From: Salipaludibacillus sp047795645
Lineage (GTDB): Bacteria > Bacillota > Bacilli > Bacillales > Salisediminibacteriaceae
Length of the DNA stretch: 64,000 bases
Assembly: GCF_047795645.1 (NCBI RefSeq)
Contig: NZ_CP181045.1
Location: 3,968,001-4,032,000 of the forward strand
Reading direction: 5' to 3'
Part shown: in pieces, positions 44,215 to 52,996 of the stretch
Layout: every line of letters begins with the position of its first letter
Numbering within the stretch: the stretch's first letter is position 1
The notes under the pieces: model-generated
What the model saw: the letters and a program-made list of their open reading frames with translations, nothing else
Told to the model about the DNA's origin: nothing
Databases searched by the model: none
Made by a program: the position numbers and the translations under genes

Positions 44215-44538
44215 ATGCAAGCTCACTCACCCCTTCGAGACAATATCCTTTCTCAACTTAGGGAGATAGTCGTTACTCAATTGTCTTCAGAAAAGGTTCG
44301 TGTCTATTTATTTGGTTCATGGGCCCGACAAGAAGAAAAGCAAAGTTCAGATATTGATATAGCTATTGAGATAGAAAGGCCGATCGATTCAACGAAATGG
44401 AATGATTTTATAGAAAAAATAGAAGAGTCAACAATTCCTTATAGGGTGGATGTTGTGGATTTGCGACACGCAAGTCCACAACTTGTTGAAAAAGTAAAAG
44501 AGGAGGGCATATTATGGAAAGACTGCGTCAACGATTGA
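44215..44538 (+). CDS. mntA: MNT-type nucleotidyltransferase antitoxin (MntA-like)
   Basis: 107 residues. Minimal nucleotidyltransferase fold with the motif LFGSWARQEEKQSSDIDIAI (GSxAR..(x)..SDIDI, residues ~32-51) and a later acidic strand YRVDVVDL supplying the third carboxylate. In the MntA-HepT systems the antitoxin AMPylates a tyrosine of the HEPN toxin and so silences its RNase. The gene overlaps hepT by 25 bases. Confidence 0.88.
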   Translation: MQAHSPLRDNILSQLREIVVTQLSSEKVRVYLFGSWARQEEKQSSDIDIAIEIERPIDSTKWNDFIEKIEESTIPYRVDVVDLRHASPQLVEKVKEEGILWKDCVND

Positions 44539-44912
44539 AGTCTGCAGAAAAGGCTTTAACTTCATTTCGGCAGCTAGCAATGCTCAAAAACCCATCTGAA
44601 GTTGAACGAGATGCCTCTATACAACGTTTTGAATTTTCTTATGAAGCTTGCTGGAAAGCTGCTAAGCAGTATTTATTTGATATGGAAGGCTTGTATATTG
44701 GATCTCCAAAGGGTGTAATACGTAGCAGCCGAGAAGTCAATCTACTTAACGAGAAAGAAGCTATTACGGCATTGAATATGGTGAATGATCGTAATCTTAC
44801 TGTCCATACGTACAACGAAGAAGTAGCTGAAAAAATTCAAGCTAACATAGAGGAATATTACCATTTGTTAGAGCTTTGGGTGGACCGAATGAACCAAGGA
44901 ATTTTATCGTAA
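44514..44912 (+). CDS. hepT: HEPN-domain toxin / nucleotidyltransferase substrate-binding protein (HepT-like)
   Basis: 132 residues, all-helical HI0074/HEPN family. The RNase motif R-x4-H-x-Y is present as RNLTVHTY (~102-109): Arg and His form the RNase site and the Tyr is the residue AMPylated by the MNT partner in characterised systems. N-terminal RLRQRLKSAEKALTSFRQL and RFEFSYEACWKAAKQYL match the family. Start ATG 44514 lies inside mntA, with GAGGAGGGC upstream. An intact, presumably functional pair. Confidence 0.88.
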   Translation: MERLRQRLKSAEKALTSFRQLAMLKNPSEVERDASIQRFEFSYEACWKAAKQYLFDMEGLYIGSPKGVIRSSREVNLLNEKEAITALNMVNDRNLTVHTYNEEVAEKIQANIEEYYHLLELWVDRMNQGILS

Positions 44913-44939
44913 AATAGTAGAATATCCACCTACCTATTT

Positions 44940-45100
44940 TTAAAGCAATGTTTAATCAAAAATATTATGAATCATCACCTCTTAGGAGAACATATCCCTA
45001 AAGGTGATTTTTTATATTTCTGTAAAATGACACTCTATACAATTTCTTGGGGAGTTAAGACATTCATTTACCAGCGAAAGGCGTTTTAAGCGGTTCTTTA
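44940..45100. repeat. Composite duplicate: terminator copy fused to a permease 3'-end copy
   Basis: 44940-45026 repeats the terminator at 41388-41463 (AAGCAATGTTTAA.CAAAAAT, CACCTCTTAGGA.AAC.TATCCC, ATTTCTGTAAAA). At once 45027-45100 repeats the end of the permease gene (43805-43880; ACAATTTCTTGGGGAGTTA and TTTACCAGCGAAAGGCGTT). The two source sites are 2.4 kb apart, so this is a recombination scar beside the toxin-antitoxin genes. No further gene in 44913-45256. Confidence 0.75.
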
Positions 45101-45256
45101 CAATAAAGTTGATAAAATAGCTTGTTATAATGAAAAGGTTACTACGCTGATTTTCTTTAACATTTAGTGTAAAATTAAGATAATAAATGTATAGTAGGAT
45201 GCACCAAAATGAAATAGATATTTTTTCTAAAAGGGTGTTACGTAGGAGGAAAAAGC

Positions 45257-45760
45257 ATGATCAGACTAGCTGCGCATACGGATTTGCCAGAAATTAAAAA
45301 CTTGCTAGAAAAAGCGGTTAAAGTAATGAATGAAGCTGGAAATTACCAATGGGACGAAAACTATCCTTTGTTATCTGATTTTGAAAAAGACATAGAGGAA
45401 GAGGAATTGTACTCATTCATCATAAATGAAGAAGTAGCGGGGGTTGCCTGTTTAAGTGAAAAGGAACATGAAGAGTATCCGGAAATCGCCTGGACATATG
45501 AGGACAGAGCGATAACGGTAAAACGTACTGCTGTAAATCCAGCCTATCAGGGACAAGGAATTGCCAGTAAGTTATATAAGCATGCAGAAAAAGTGGCGAC
45601 TGAAAAAGGATTGAAGTACATCAAAACAGACACATTTGAAAAAAACAAACGGGCACAGCGTGTCTTCATACTAAATGATTTTCAATATGTGGCAGAAAGA
45701 TTGATTTTCGAGAAACAAGATAAAATCGTTTATTTTGAGAAAAGATTAGGATTATGCTAA
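45257..45760 (+). CDS. GNAT-family N-acetyltransferase
   Basis: 167 residues. Acetyl-CoA-binding motif TAVNPAYQGQGIASKLYKHA (~94-113) and IKTDTFEKNKRAQRVFILND typical of GNAT proteins (closest in style to YjaB/RimI-like small acetyltransferases). Ribosome site TAGGAGGAAAAAGC. Substrate unknown. Confidence 0.87.
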   Translation: MIRLAAHTDLPEIKNLLEKAVKVMNEAGNYQWDENYPLLSDFEKDIEEEELYSFIINEEVAGVACLSEKEHEEYPEIAWTYEDRAITVKRTAVNPAYQGQGIASKLYKHAEKVATEKGLKYIKTDTFEKNKRAQRVFILNDFQYVAERLIFEKQDKIVYFEKRLGLC

Positions 45761-45883
45761 AGCTTGTGCTTATTATGAAAGATAATCTCTGGAAACAGTG
45801 CGGCCAATAAAAAGTAGATTAATAAGACAATATAGTAAATGTAATCTTCAGCATATGGAATTCTAACGAAAGAGGTTTTTACA

Positions 45884-46669
45884 TTGACAACTATTTTATC
45901 GTCTAAAATATCATATGGTGACCATCCGTCACAGTTCGGTGTTTTACGAACGCCTAAGTTGTCAGGATGTTATCCTGTAATTATTACAATTCACGGAGGT
46001 TTTTGGCAATCGAAATATGACCTTGAGGAAAATAATCCTATTGCTGAAGATTTGGCTCGGCGCGGATATGCCACTTGGAACATTGAATATCGTCGCATTG
46101 GAGAGAATGGTGGAGGATGGCCAGGAACATTTAATGACGTGATAGATGCAGTAAACTACTTGACCGAGGTTGATCAAGATTTTCAGCTTGACCTCTCTAA
46201 TGTGATCGTTCTTGGACATTCAGCAGGTGGACATTTGGCACTTTGGTTGGCATCGCGGTCTGGCAGGAATCAAACCGACGAGTTGGGTAACCCTCTGCTT
46301 GTACCGATAAAGAGTGTAATAAGCTTGGCAGGAGTTTCTGATTTAGGTGCGATGTGGAAAGATCATGATGAAAAAGGGATTAGTAGTCCTGTAGTATCTT
46401 TTATCGGGGGAACACCGGAAGAAGAACCTGACCGCTATAGCTTTGCATCACCAATTGAGTTATTGCCGATAAATGTTCAGCAAATATTAATACATGGTGA
46501 GTTGGATCGTCATGTTCCGGTTGATTTAAGTATTGAATATCAACGAAGAGCTAATGAACTAGGTGAAAACGTTGGTTTAGTCGTACTTCCAAACGTGGAA
46601 CATTTCAAGATAATCGATCCGACATCAACGGCGTGGAAATCAGTGATCGATTCATTAAAAGATATCTGA
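45884..46669 (+). CDS. Alpha/beta hydrolase, esterase (BD-FAE/Aes-like)
   Basis: 261 residues from TTG 45884 behind AAAGAGGTTTTTACA. Oxyanion motif IHGGFWQ (HGGxW, ~33), nucleophile elbow LGHSAGGHLALWLA (Ser ~111), ILIHGELDRHVPVDL (acid ~207) and VLPNVEHFKI (His ~238). The HGGxW and GHSAGGH motifs point to the kynurenine-formamidase-like/carboxylesterase group. Cytoplasmic. Substrate unknown. Confidence 0.87.
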   Translation: MTTILSSKISYGDHPSQFGVLRTPKLSGCYPVIITIHGGFWQSKYDLEENNPIAEDLARRGYATWNIEYRRIGENGGGWPGTFNDVIDAVNYLTEVDQDFQLDLSNVIVLGHSAGGHLALWLASRSGRNQTDELGNPLLVPIKSVISLAGVSDLGAMWKDHDEKGISSPVVSFIGGTPEEEPDRYSFASPIELLPINVQQILIHGELDRHVPVDLSIEYQRRANELGENVGLVVLPNVEHFKIIDPTSTAWKSVIDSLKDI

Positions 46670-46801
46670 ATGTAAACAACGAGAGAAAGGGCGGACTGCA
46701 AGGTTCACCCTTTCTCTCAGCAATATAGAGTTGGAGAAAAATATATCCGTTTTGCGTAACTAGTATTGTCATACGCCTTGCTCCACTAAAGAGAGAACGG
46801 G

Positions 46802-47284
46802 TTACTCATTCGACAAGAATGTTTCTATTTGTCCTTGATGGAGCTTATCGTGTTTAAAAAACTTGTCGATAATTTTGTCCGTTGTAAATATTTCTTCGGA
46901 GCCTCTAATCTTAAACGCTATCTTATCGTCTAAAGAGGAGATTTGTTCTATCAACAATTTTCGCCCCGAAATAAAACCATCAATGATCCGAGAGGCATTT
47001 CGCCCTTCAAGGGAAGCGATCGCTGCTCGATTATATACGTCGTGATTCGGGAAGGGTGGCAAAACCGCACCTTCTGCTATATGAGGAATCATTGCTTCTA
47101 TTAAATAGCGGTCCCAGTAGTATAAGTGTCCGATGATTTCACGCGTTGACCATTTCCCAGGTTTGATTGGGATAGTCAGCGTTTTTTCGTCGTACCTCTG
47201 AAGTTTTTCTACAAAGGATACCATGTTTTGCAATGAATCTGCTTGTGTTGTCATTTTATTGCGATCATTTTCATATATATACAT
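46802..47284 (-). CDS. DinB/YfiT-type damage-inducible-fold protein
   Basis: 160 residues, four-helix bundle. Putative metal-site histidines lie in REIIGHLYYWDRYL (~52), and KHDKLHQGQIETFL near the C-terminus (H-x3-H, ~148-152). DinB_2 (bacillithiol transferase/putative metal-dependent hydrolase) family. The metal-dependent thiol transferase activity is known for some members (BstA/YfiT) and is inferred here. Confidence 0.83.
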   Translation of the reverse strand: MYIYENDRNKMTTQADSLQNMVSFVEKLQRYDEKTLTIPIKPGKWSTREIIGHLYYWDRYLIEAMIPHIAEGAVLPPFPNHDVYNRAAIASLEGRNASRIIDGFISGRKLLIEQISSLDDKIAFKIRGSEEIFTTDKIIDKFFKHDKLHQGQIETFLSNE

Positions 47285-47468
47285 AAATGCATGATTTCTC
47301 CTTCCGAGATGCTTTGTGTTCTTAATAAATCAGACTTTCCTCGAAATGTGACTCTATTTCCTTATTATACATTTCCTTCGTAAATAGATAAACATCCTTA
47401 AAAAAACAAAAATTTATCGGAGGGATAAGAAACGAAGCTTAGTAGCGCTTGCATTGAAAGGAGATCCT

Positions 47469-48557
47469 ATGGAGGCAGATAAGAGATATAAGTTAACTGT
47501 TCTTTCAAAGGAATTAAATGACTTGCTTAACGCAATTCATGAATCTTCTAAAAAAATTGAAAAAGTAACTCCAAAGCTTGTTTTTCATAACACGGTTGTT
47601 TATTTGATGAGGAAAATCCTCACAGGCAGAGGCGTTCTAACAGTTTTAGGAGTCTCAACTGGCTCGCTAATTGCGCATACAGCAGATACTTTTGATCATC
47701 TTTCCAACCTTCCAATCAGTTCGCTTCTTGTTCTAATTGCAATCATTGTTTTACTAGCAGGTAGTCTTTTAAGAAATTTAGTTTTAACTGAAATGAGTAC
47801 GGTTGGAAGTGATATGTTTCATCTAGGTGTGTATGAAAAGCGCAAAAAAAGCGAATATTCATCTCTTATTTCGATGGCGAAAGAAAAAGACTTTATTCGT
47901 ACCTTAAAGGAACAATTAGATCGAGAACTTAAGGAAGACGTTGGAAAATTACAGGATGAACTGAAGAAAAAACAAGATGCGATCGAAGAAAAGAACCGAA
48001 AAATAGATGACCAAATTGAGGCTGCGAAAAAAAAAGACGACGCTTTGAACACATTGCTGAAAGAATTAGATCACTCGGAAGCAACAGCTATTCTGTTTAA
48101 GAAAAAGTCAGATTTTATGATTGATATCCTGTATCAGTTAAAGTCCAAGCTAAATTTGTTAGTTAATGGGCAGTTTAATTTAGATAATATTGATTTTGGT
48201 TCAAATTACACCTTATACAAAGTGGAAGAAGATGGTCTATCTTTTATCGGAGCTTACGGTTTAAATATAGCAGAAATCGATACTTTTATTCCTTTCGAAA
48301 GAAAATATAATAAATACATTCGCTCCATGGCGAAAATCCAGGCGGAGCCGTTCACTTTGTCTGATTTTATATCATGGAAGAGGACGTTGCAAGATGGTTC
48401 AGAATGGATTTTGTCTTTGCATTTAGATGACTCAAATCGAGACAAGTTTCGTTTGGAACTCGATACTGGGAAGTTAAATGTGACGATCACACAAGAAGTA
48501 CTCTGGATCTGTTGTGAACTATTAAATAAATTTGCAGAAAAAAACGATGAGAAGTAG
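47469..48557 (+). CDS. Membrane/coiled-coil protein of unknown function
   Basis: 362 residues from ATG 47469 behind AAAGGAGATCCT (in-frame TTG 47454 overlaps that site). Two hydrophobic segments (~60-77 and ~83-100), a strongly charged coiled coil (~130-200: LDRELKEDVGKLQDELKKKQ etc.), and a C-terminal globular domain (~215-355) with TLYKVEEDGLSFIGAYGLNI. I do not recognise the family. Overall layout (double-span, coiled coil, cytosolic sensor-like domain) suggests a membrane-bound regulatory or stress protein. Followed by a strong terminator. Confidence 0.65.
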   Translation: MEADKRYKLTVLSKELNDLLNAIHESSKKIEKVTPKLVFHNTVVYLMRKILTGRGVLTVLGVSTGSLIAHTADTFDHLSNLPISSLLVLIAIIVLLAGSLLRNLVLTEMSTVGSDMFHLGVYEKRKKSEYSSLISMAKEKDFIRTLKEQLDRELKEDVGKLQDELKKKQDAIEEKNRKIDDQIEAAKKKDDALNTLLKELDHSEATAILFKKKSDFMIDILYQLKSKLNLLVNGQFNLDNIDFGSNYTLYKVEEDGLSFIGAYGLNIAEIDTFIPFERKYNKYIRSMAKIQAEPFTLSDFISWKRTLQDGSEWILSLHLDDSNRDKFRLELDTGKLNVTITQEVLWICCELLNKFAEKNDEK

Positions 48558-48582
48558 AAAGGGGGACTCCTGGGACAAATGA

Positions 48583-48613
48583 AAAAGCTGACAGTTTGAC
48601 TGTCAGCTTTTAA
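48583..48613 (+). terminator. Rho-independent terminator
   Basis: 12-bp perfect stem AAAAGCTGACAG / CTGTCAGCTTTT with a 5-base loop, 25 bases after the previous stop. Symmetric, so it may also serve the converging small gene at 48637. Confidence 0.88.
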
Positions 48614-48636
48614 AACTTGAGTTTCAAGGGATTCTC

Positions 48637-48741
48637 TTATTTATCACGTGCTTTCTTGGCTTCTTCCCTCGCCTTATCATTTCTCTCTTTCATTTCCTGC
48701 GTGATTTTATCGGCTAACTTTGACGATTCTGATTTGCTCAT
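48637..48741 (-). CDS. Small charged protein (34 aa)
   Basis: Reads MSKSESSKLADKITQEMKER, NDKAREEAKKARDK from ATG 48741, with AGGAGG 8 bases upstream. An ATG two codons further out sits too close to the site. Highly charged single helix, like other small sporulation-associated or stress peptides of Bacillus, but no family is recognised. Strong ribosome site is the main evidence. Confidence 0.55.
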   Translation of the reverse strand: MSKSESSKLADKITQEMKERNDKAREEAKKARDK

Positions 48742-48824
48742 TGTCATTTCCTCCTGAAGATCACTTTATCATCACATCTTTTCCATGTGTCTATCATCTT
48801 ATTCAACGAGAATGATCACGTATT

Positions 48825-49082
48825 TTAATTTTTCTCCAACATTTTTCCGATCGTATTAAAATTTATCGATTTCGCATCGTTTAATATAGTGTGGACAATT
48901 TGATCTTCTTTCTCTTTAGGGACAGGCTTATTTGTTAAGTTTCCAACGCGCCTAACCAAGTCTCTAACATTTTCTTCATCTCTCAAATTTACGTCTTTAA
49001 CTGAATTAGCTAATTTTAATATATCCCAGAATTTTACTCCAGTTTTCTTCTCGACGCCCTTAAAAACAGAACCTTGTTTCAT
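48825..49082 (-). CDS. spoVIF: Stage VI sporulation protein F-like (SpoVIF/YjcC)
   Basis: 85 residues. Pattern FKGVEKKTGVKFWDILKLAN, then SVKDVNLRDEENVRDLVRRV and NLTNKPVPKEKEDQIVHTIL matches SpoVIF of B. subtilis, recalled as a ~90-residue spore protein needed for late coat assembly under GerE control. GAGAGGTGATTAAAAG before the ATG is a good ribosome site. The neighbouring genes are unrelated, so the name rests on sequence similarity alone. Confidence 0.75.
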   Translation of the reverse strand: MKQGSVFKGVEKKTGVKFWDILKLANSVKDVNLRDEENVRDLVRRVGNLTNKPVPKEKEDQIVHTILNDAKSINFNTIGKMLEKN

Positions 49083-49364
49083 CTTTTAATCACCTCTCGT
49101 TCTTAAATTTCTATTTCCAACAATGTCTACATATCAAAAACTACACTTTTTCACCTAATCATTTTATTCAACTTTTGTAAAAGTGATTGGATGATAATAG
49201 GCAGAGTTTTAGTCCGATTTTTAAAAAAAATAGGAAAATATTCGCAACATTTTTACATTCATGGGGCACCAACCTTTATAATGAAATGGAAATACTGCTG
49301 ATGAGAATAATAAATAGAAAAACGAGACAAAAAATAAATATTTCTACATATAGGAGAGGTATGA

Positions 49365-50303
49365 GTGGAGAAAATAGTGATTAACGAGAAGATGGTTTCA
49401 GTAAACAATAACCAATCTTTTTGTTTAGAGGTCAAGAAGTCTGCTCTTCTATCGTTGCAAACGAGTGGGAGTAATCAGGAGGCAATATTAGAAGCATTTT
49501 CTGCCAACAGAAATATTCAAATTGCTGACTTTGAGGATGGATTCTACGATCGTTTAACAATCAAAGAGAATGTTCATTTTTATAAAAAATGGTTTCAGTC
49601 AGTAAAGACAACAAGAGAATTATTGGATTCTTTTCAATTGGAGGCTTGCAAAGATAAAAAAGTGGGGCAATGTTCCAAGCATGAGCAGAGACGGCTTCAT
49701 TACTTGAAGTACGGCGTGATGAACAAAAATGCTTATATTTTTAAAGAACCGATTCATGACATGGATCGGATAACAATAGATGTGTTTATGAAAATGGCTG
49801 AAAAATTAAAAAGCGAGGGCAAAGCTTTACTGATTCTAGTATCTAATATGGAAGATGCCATTCTGATTAGCGACAATTCGATGAAGTTAACTAAGAATGG
49901 TATTTCGCGAATTGAAACAGAAAATAACGCAATAGAAGCAACTGAGCCAGTTGAACCAAATGTAAAAAAGATCTTTAAACTGTCAGCAAAAGTAGAAGAC
50001 AAGGTTGTACTGATAGATCCTCTAGAGATTAATTATTTGGAAAGCCACGAAGGAAAAGTGTATGCAACATTAAACAGTGAAACATTAGCATTGGACCTGT
50101 CTCTCGGAGAGCTTGAGAAAAAACTCGTTCCATATGGATTTTATCGTTGTCACAGATCTTATATCGTCAACTTGCAGAAGGTGAAAGAAATAATAACTTG
50201 GTCAAAAAATACATATTCATTAAAAATAGATAACCAAAAAGAGTCCACTATTCCTCTTTCGAGAAATAAAATTAGTGAGATACAGCGTATTTTCGACTTC
50301 TAA
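49365..50303 (+). CDS. LytTR-family regulator with degenerate ABC-ATPase-like N-terminal region
   Basis: 312 residues, GTG start behind GGAGAGGT. The N-terminal ~190 residues follow the order of an ABC ATPase (an LLSLQTSGSNQEAIL segment in place of Walker A, then SKHEQRRLHYLKYGVMNKNA where the signature lies, then FKEPIHDMDR where Walker B would be) but lack the Walker lysine and glutamate. The C-terminal ~100 residues form a LytTR DNA-binding domain (EINYLESHEGKVYA, GFYRCHRSYIVNLQKVKEI, IPLSRNK). Immediately upstream of an ABC exporter pair, so it is most likely its regulator. Confidence 0.8.
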   Translation: MEKIVINEKMVSVNNNQSFCLEVKKSALLSLQTSGSNQEAILEAFSANRNIQIADFEDGFYDRLTIKENVHFYKKWFQSVKTTRELLDSFQLEACKDKKVGQCSKHEQRRLHYLKYGVMNKNAYIFKEPIHDMDRITIDVFMKMAEKLKSEGKALLILVSNMEDAILISDNSMKLTKNGISRIETENNAIEATEPVEPNVKKIFKLSAKVEDKVVLIDPLEINYLESHEGKVYATLNSETLALDLSLGELEKKLVPYGFYRCHRSYIVNLQKVKEIITWSKNTYSLKIDNQKESTIPLSRNKISEIQRIFDF

Positions 50304-50406
50304 AATAGTACATTTCACAGCTGATTGGCAACAGTTTGTGCTGATATGACTGCATTTATTACAATTTTTCGTTATATTTATCCTGCAAAGACAAGGAGGG
50401 TATTCG

Positions 50407-51255
50407 ATGGAAAAAATTGTACGAGTTCAACATTTTGAAAAGACCTTTGGCAAAGAAAAGGCGATTAAAGATGTTCATTTTGAGGTGGAAAAAGGAGAAA
50501 TATTTGGCTTATTAGGGCCGAGTGGTTCTGGGAAAACAACGACAATTAAAGTGTTGACCGGAGAGCTGTCTGCCCCATCTGGAGAAATCAGTGTGTTAAA
50601 TTATACTCCGAAACAGTTTCGAGATTCTAATTTCAAGAAACAACTTGGTATTTTGTCAGACAATAGTGCATTATATGAGAGGTTAACGGTTGAAGACAAT
50701 TTAAAGCTGTTTTGTAAGTTGTACGAGGTTCCAATCAATCGAGTCGACGAAGTGCTAACAAATGTGAAATTACTGGACAGCAAGAAAAAGGTAGTTTCGA
50801 AGCTTTCTAAAGGAATGAAACAACGGATTTTGCTAGCAAAGGCGATTATGCATAAGCCCCGACTCATGTTTTTAGATGAACCGACTTCTGCCCTGGATCC
50901 ACTAAGTGTTACCCAGATTCATGGTGTATTAAGGGATTTAAGAGATGAAGGAATAACGATTTTCTTAACAACACACAACATGGAAGAAGCAACGGTGCTT
51001 TGTGACCGTGTCGCTTTTTTGCACGAAGGTGTGATAAAAGAAATTGGTAAGCCGGATGAATTACGCTACAAATATTCTACAGGTGACTTTCATATAAAAA
51101 CCATCGATGGTGAGCGAATGGTGATCGGAAATAAGCCTGAATCCGCTGATGAGATAAGTAGATTAATAAAGTCAAAACGTATTAAACGCATGGAGACACA
51201 CTATCCGACTTTAGGAGATGTGTTTGTCGACATTACTGGAAAGGAGCTGATGTAA
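50407..51255 (+). CDS. ABC transporter ATP-binding protein
   Basis: 282 residues. Walker A GPSGSGKTTTIKVL (~39), Q-loop LGILSDNSALYERLT (~77), signature LSKGMKQRILLAKAI (~131), Walker B LMFLDEPTSALDPL (~153), TTHNMEEATVLCDR (~187). AAGGAGG ribosome site. One base separates it from the permease gene. With the LytTR regulator upstream this resembles bacteriocin/antibiotic-response ABC exporters. Confidence 0.9.
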   Translation: MEKIVRVQHFEKTFGKEKAIKDVHFEVEKGEIFGLLGPSGSGKTTTIKVLTGELSAPSGEISVLNYTPKQFRDSNFKKQLGILSDNSALYERLTVEDNLKLFCKLYEVPINRVDEVLTNVKLLDSKKKVVSKLSKGMKQRILLAKAIMHKPRLMFLDEPTSALDPLSVTQIHGVLRDLRDEGITIFLTTHNMEEATVLCDRVAFLHEGVIKEIGKPDELRYKYSTGDFHIKTIDGERMVIGNKPESADEISRLIKSKRIKRMETHYPTLGDVFVDITGKELM

Positions 51256-51957
51256 ATGAATGTTAATCACGTTATGGCGATTTTTGAAAAGGACTTAAAA
51301 GAATTCATGCGAAATATGATGCTCCTTACGTTGCCGTTTATTCCTCCTTTTATTGCATTGATGTACAGTAGAATTGATATGGGAGGAGAAGGGCTGCCAC
51401 TTTCAATGATTTATATTATTGTTGGGACGACCTTTGCCTCTGTTACTGCTGGTGGAATGATGACAAGTATGGCAGAGGAAAATGAGAAAAAAACGCTGCG
51501 TGGACTGGGACAATCTCCGGCCACATTTATCGATATTATAGCAGGTAAAAGCTTAGTTTTCCTCATTATGACCGTTACTTCCTTATTGGCTTCTTATTTA
51601 ATCTTAAGCATCGAAGGTTTTTTTTCAGTTAAGGTAGTGATTGGGCTCATTTTGTCATGTTTTTTCTTTTTGATGTTAGGAATTTCAATAGGAATTCTTT
51701 CAAAAAGCATTGCGGCAACATCTGCATATATCATGCCTATTCTGTTCTTATTTGGCTTCACTCCAATGATTGAAATGGCCATTCAATCACCTGATCATCT
51801 TGCTCGGCAGATAGCCAGTTATTTTCCTATTTATCAGAATGTAGCTTTGCACGAGGAGGCTTTCCAGTTACAGCCGTTTATCGTATTGGTGGCGTGGCTT
51901 CTAATAGCAGGAATAGTGGCATATCTAGCTTTTAATAAAAAGCTCAAAGACGACTAA
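51256..51957 (+). CDS. ABC-2 type permease
   Basis: 233 residues with about six membrane spans and the ABC2_membrane layout (TAGGMMTSMAEENEKKTLRG, followed by LGQSP, in the first cytoplasmic loop). Starts right after the ATPase stop codon. Terminator at 52004. Confidence 0.87.
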   Translation: MNVNHVMAIFEKDLKEFMRNMMLLTLPFIPPFIALMYSRIDMGGEGLPLSMIYIIVGTTFASVTAGGMMTSMAEENEKKTLRGLGQSPATFIDIIAGKSLVFLIMTVTSLLASYLILSIEGFFSVKVVIGLILSCFFFLMLGISIGILSKSIAATSAYIMPILFLFGFTPMIEMAIQSPDHLARQIASYFPIYQNVALHEEAFQLQPFIVLVAWLLIAGIVAYLAFNKKLKDD

Positions 51958-52003
51958 TGATGAAGGAGAAATTTTATTAAGTCAAAAATCGATAATATAT
52001 AAG

Positions 52004-52040
52004 AACTTCACCAGTTTTTCACGTGGTGAAGTTTTTTTAG
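52004..52040 (+). terminator. Rho-independent terminator
   Basis: Stem AACTTCACCA / TGGTGAAGTT with TTTTTT tail, ~50 bases after the ABC permease. It separates that operon from the Zur-controlled island. Confidence 0.85.
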
Positions 52041-52137
52041 TGTGCTAAGATCAATCAAGCTTGCGCTGGTTTTTCTTATGAGAAATATAAAGGTAATTTC
52101 GTTTGATAAATTTCATTAAATCATTTACACTGTCTTT

Positions 52138-52158
52138 AAATCGTAACAATTACGTTTT
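52138..52158. promoter_or_regulatory. Zur box upstream of sufU-moaB-cobW
   Basis: AAATCGTAACAATTACGTTT at 52138-52157 matches the Bacillus Zur consensus AAATCGTAAT-N-ATTACGATTT at all but two or three positions. It lies 38 bases before the sufU-like start codon. Confidence 0.85.
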
Positions 52159-52195
52159 ATGTGTTTAGAACCCCTAGAAAAATGCAGAGGAGGAT

Positions 52196-52651
52196 ATGAA
52201 TATGCTTGATAATATATATCGTAAGGTTTTGATGGACCATGCAAAATATAAAAAAAATTATGGGAAGCTTGATGGAGATGATGTACGGAAAACCTATTAT
52301 AAAAATCCGACATGTGGCGATGTAATGACGCTGTATTTGCAATTGGAACAGAATAAAATTAAAAATGTTTCATTTGAGGGAGAAGGTTGCAGCATTAGTA
52401 TGGCATCTTCATCGATGATGACAGAACTCATTCAAGATAAGGATTTAACGTTTGTGTCAGAAACTAGAAACGAATTTGAACAGTTGATTCGAACTGGAGA
52501 GCAAACAAATGATGATATTGATTTAGGCGATGCTTTGTCATTACAAGGAGTACACAAGTTAAGAGCGCGGCATAATTGTGCATTAATGGCGTGGCAGGCA
52601 TTAGATAAAATATTGGAAGATGAAACATCTTATCAAGGATTAAAGGAGTAG
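52196..52651 (+). CDS. sufU: SufU-family zinc-dependent sulfurtransferase paralogue
   Basis: 151 residues (ATG 52196, GGAGG just upstream; ATG 52202 is an alternative). SufU/IscU-like fold with the metal ligands of SufU conserved: Cys40 and Asp42 (NPTCGDVMT), Cys65 (EGEGCSISMAS) and Cys128 (RHNCALMAW). SufU accepts persulfide sulfur from the cysteine desulfurase SufS by a Zn ligand swap. Normally sufU sits in sufCDSUB; here it is alone behind a Zur box, so this is a second, zinc-starvation copy. Three bases before moaB. Confidence 0.85.
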   Translation: MNMLDNIYRKVLMDHAKYKKNYGKLDGDDVRKTYYKNPTCGDVMTLYLQLEQNKIKNVSFEGEGCSISMASSSMMTELIQDKDLTFVSETRNEFEQLIRTGEQTNDDIDLGDALSLQGVHKLRARHNCALMAWQALDKILEDETSYQGLKE

Positions 52652-52654
52652 ATC

Positions 52655-52996
52655 ATGAGTGTACTTGAGCACAAAAAAGAAGCACCAAAACAAGTTAGGT
52701 GTCAAATTATCACTGTAAGCGATACTCGTACGAAAGTGACAGACAAGAGTGGGAAATTGATTCGCGAAATGTTATTAAAAGGCGGACACACGGTGGAAAA
52801 CTACGAAGTCGTAAGAGACGAGAAAAAGGAGATTAATAGGGTAATTGAAACAGGAATTCAAGCTACTCATATTGATGTAATTTTAATTAATGGTGGGACT
52901 GGTATTGCACAACGTGATGTGACAATTGAAACGGTAAAAGCGTTGTTGGATAAAGAAATTGTTGGCTTTGGTGAGTTGTTTCGTATGCTGAGTTAC
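52655..52996 (+). pseudogene. moaB: moaB 5' part, interrupted by an IS element
   Basis: 114 codons of a MoaB/MogA-type molybdopterin-biosynthesis protein (CQIITVSDTRTKVTDKSGKL, NGGTGIAQRDVTIETV, LLDKEIVGFGELFRMLSY). The frame is broken after TAC (52994-52996), where the transposon begins. Reading on would add 10 foreign residues and stop. Joined to 54766-54939 it gives a continuous 171-codon protein of normal length. In the IS-free state this is expected to be co-transcribed with sufU and cobW under Zur. MoaB adenylates or binds molybdopterin in Moco synthesis. Confidence 0.92.

Noticed and set aside
47469..48557. Phage or defence protein
   Set aside because: Membrane spans and coiled coil alone are not enough; no nuclease, TIR or other effector motif is visible and neighbours are ordinary genes.
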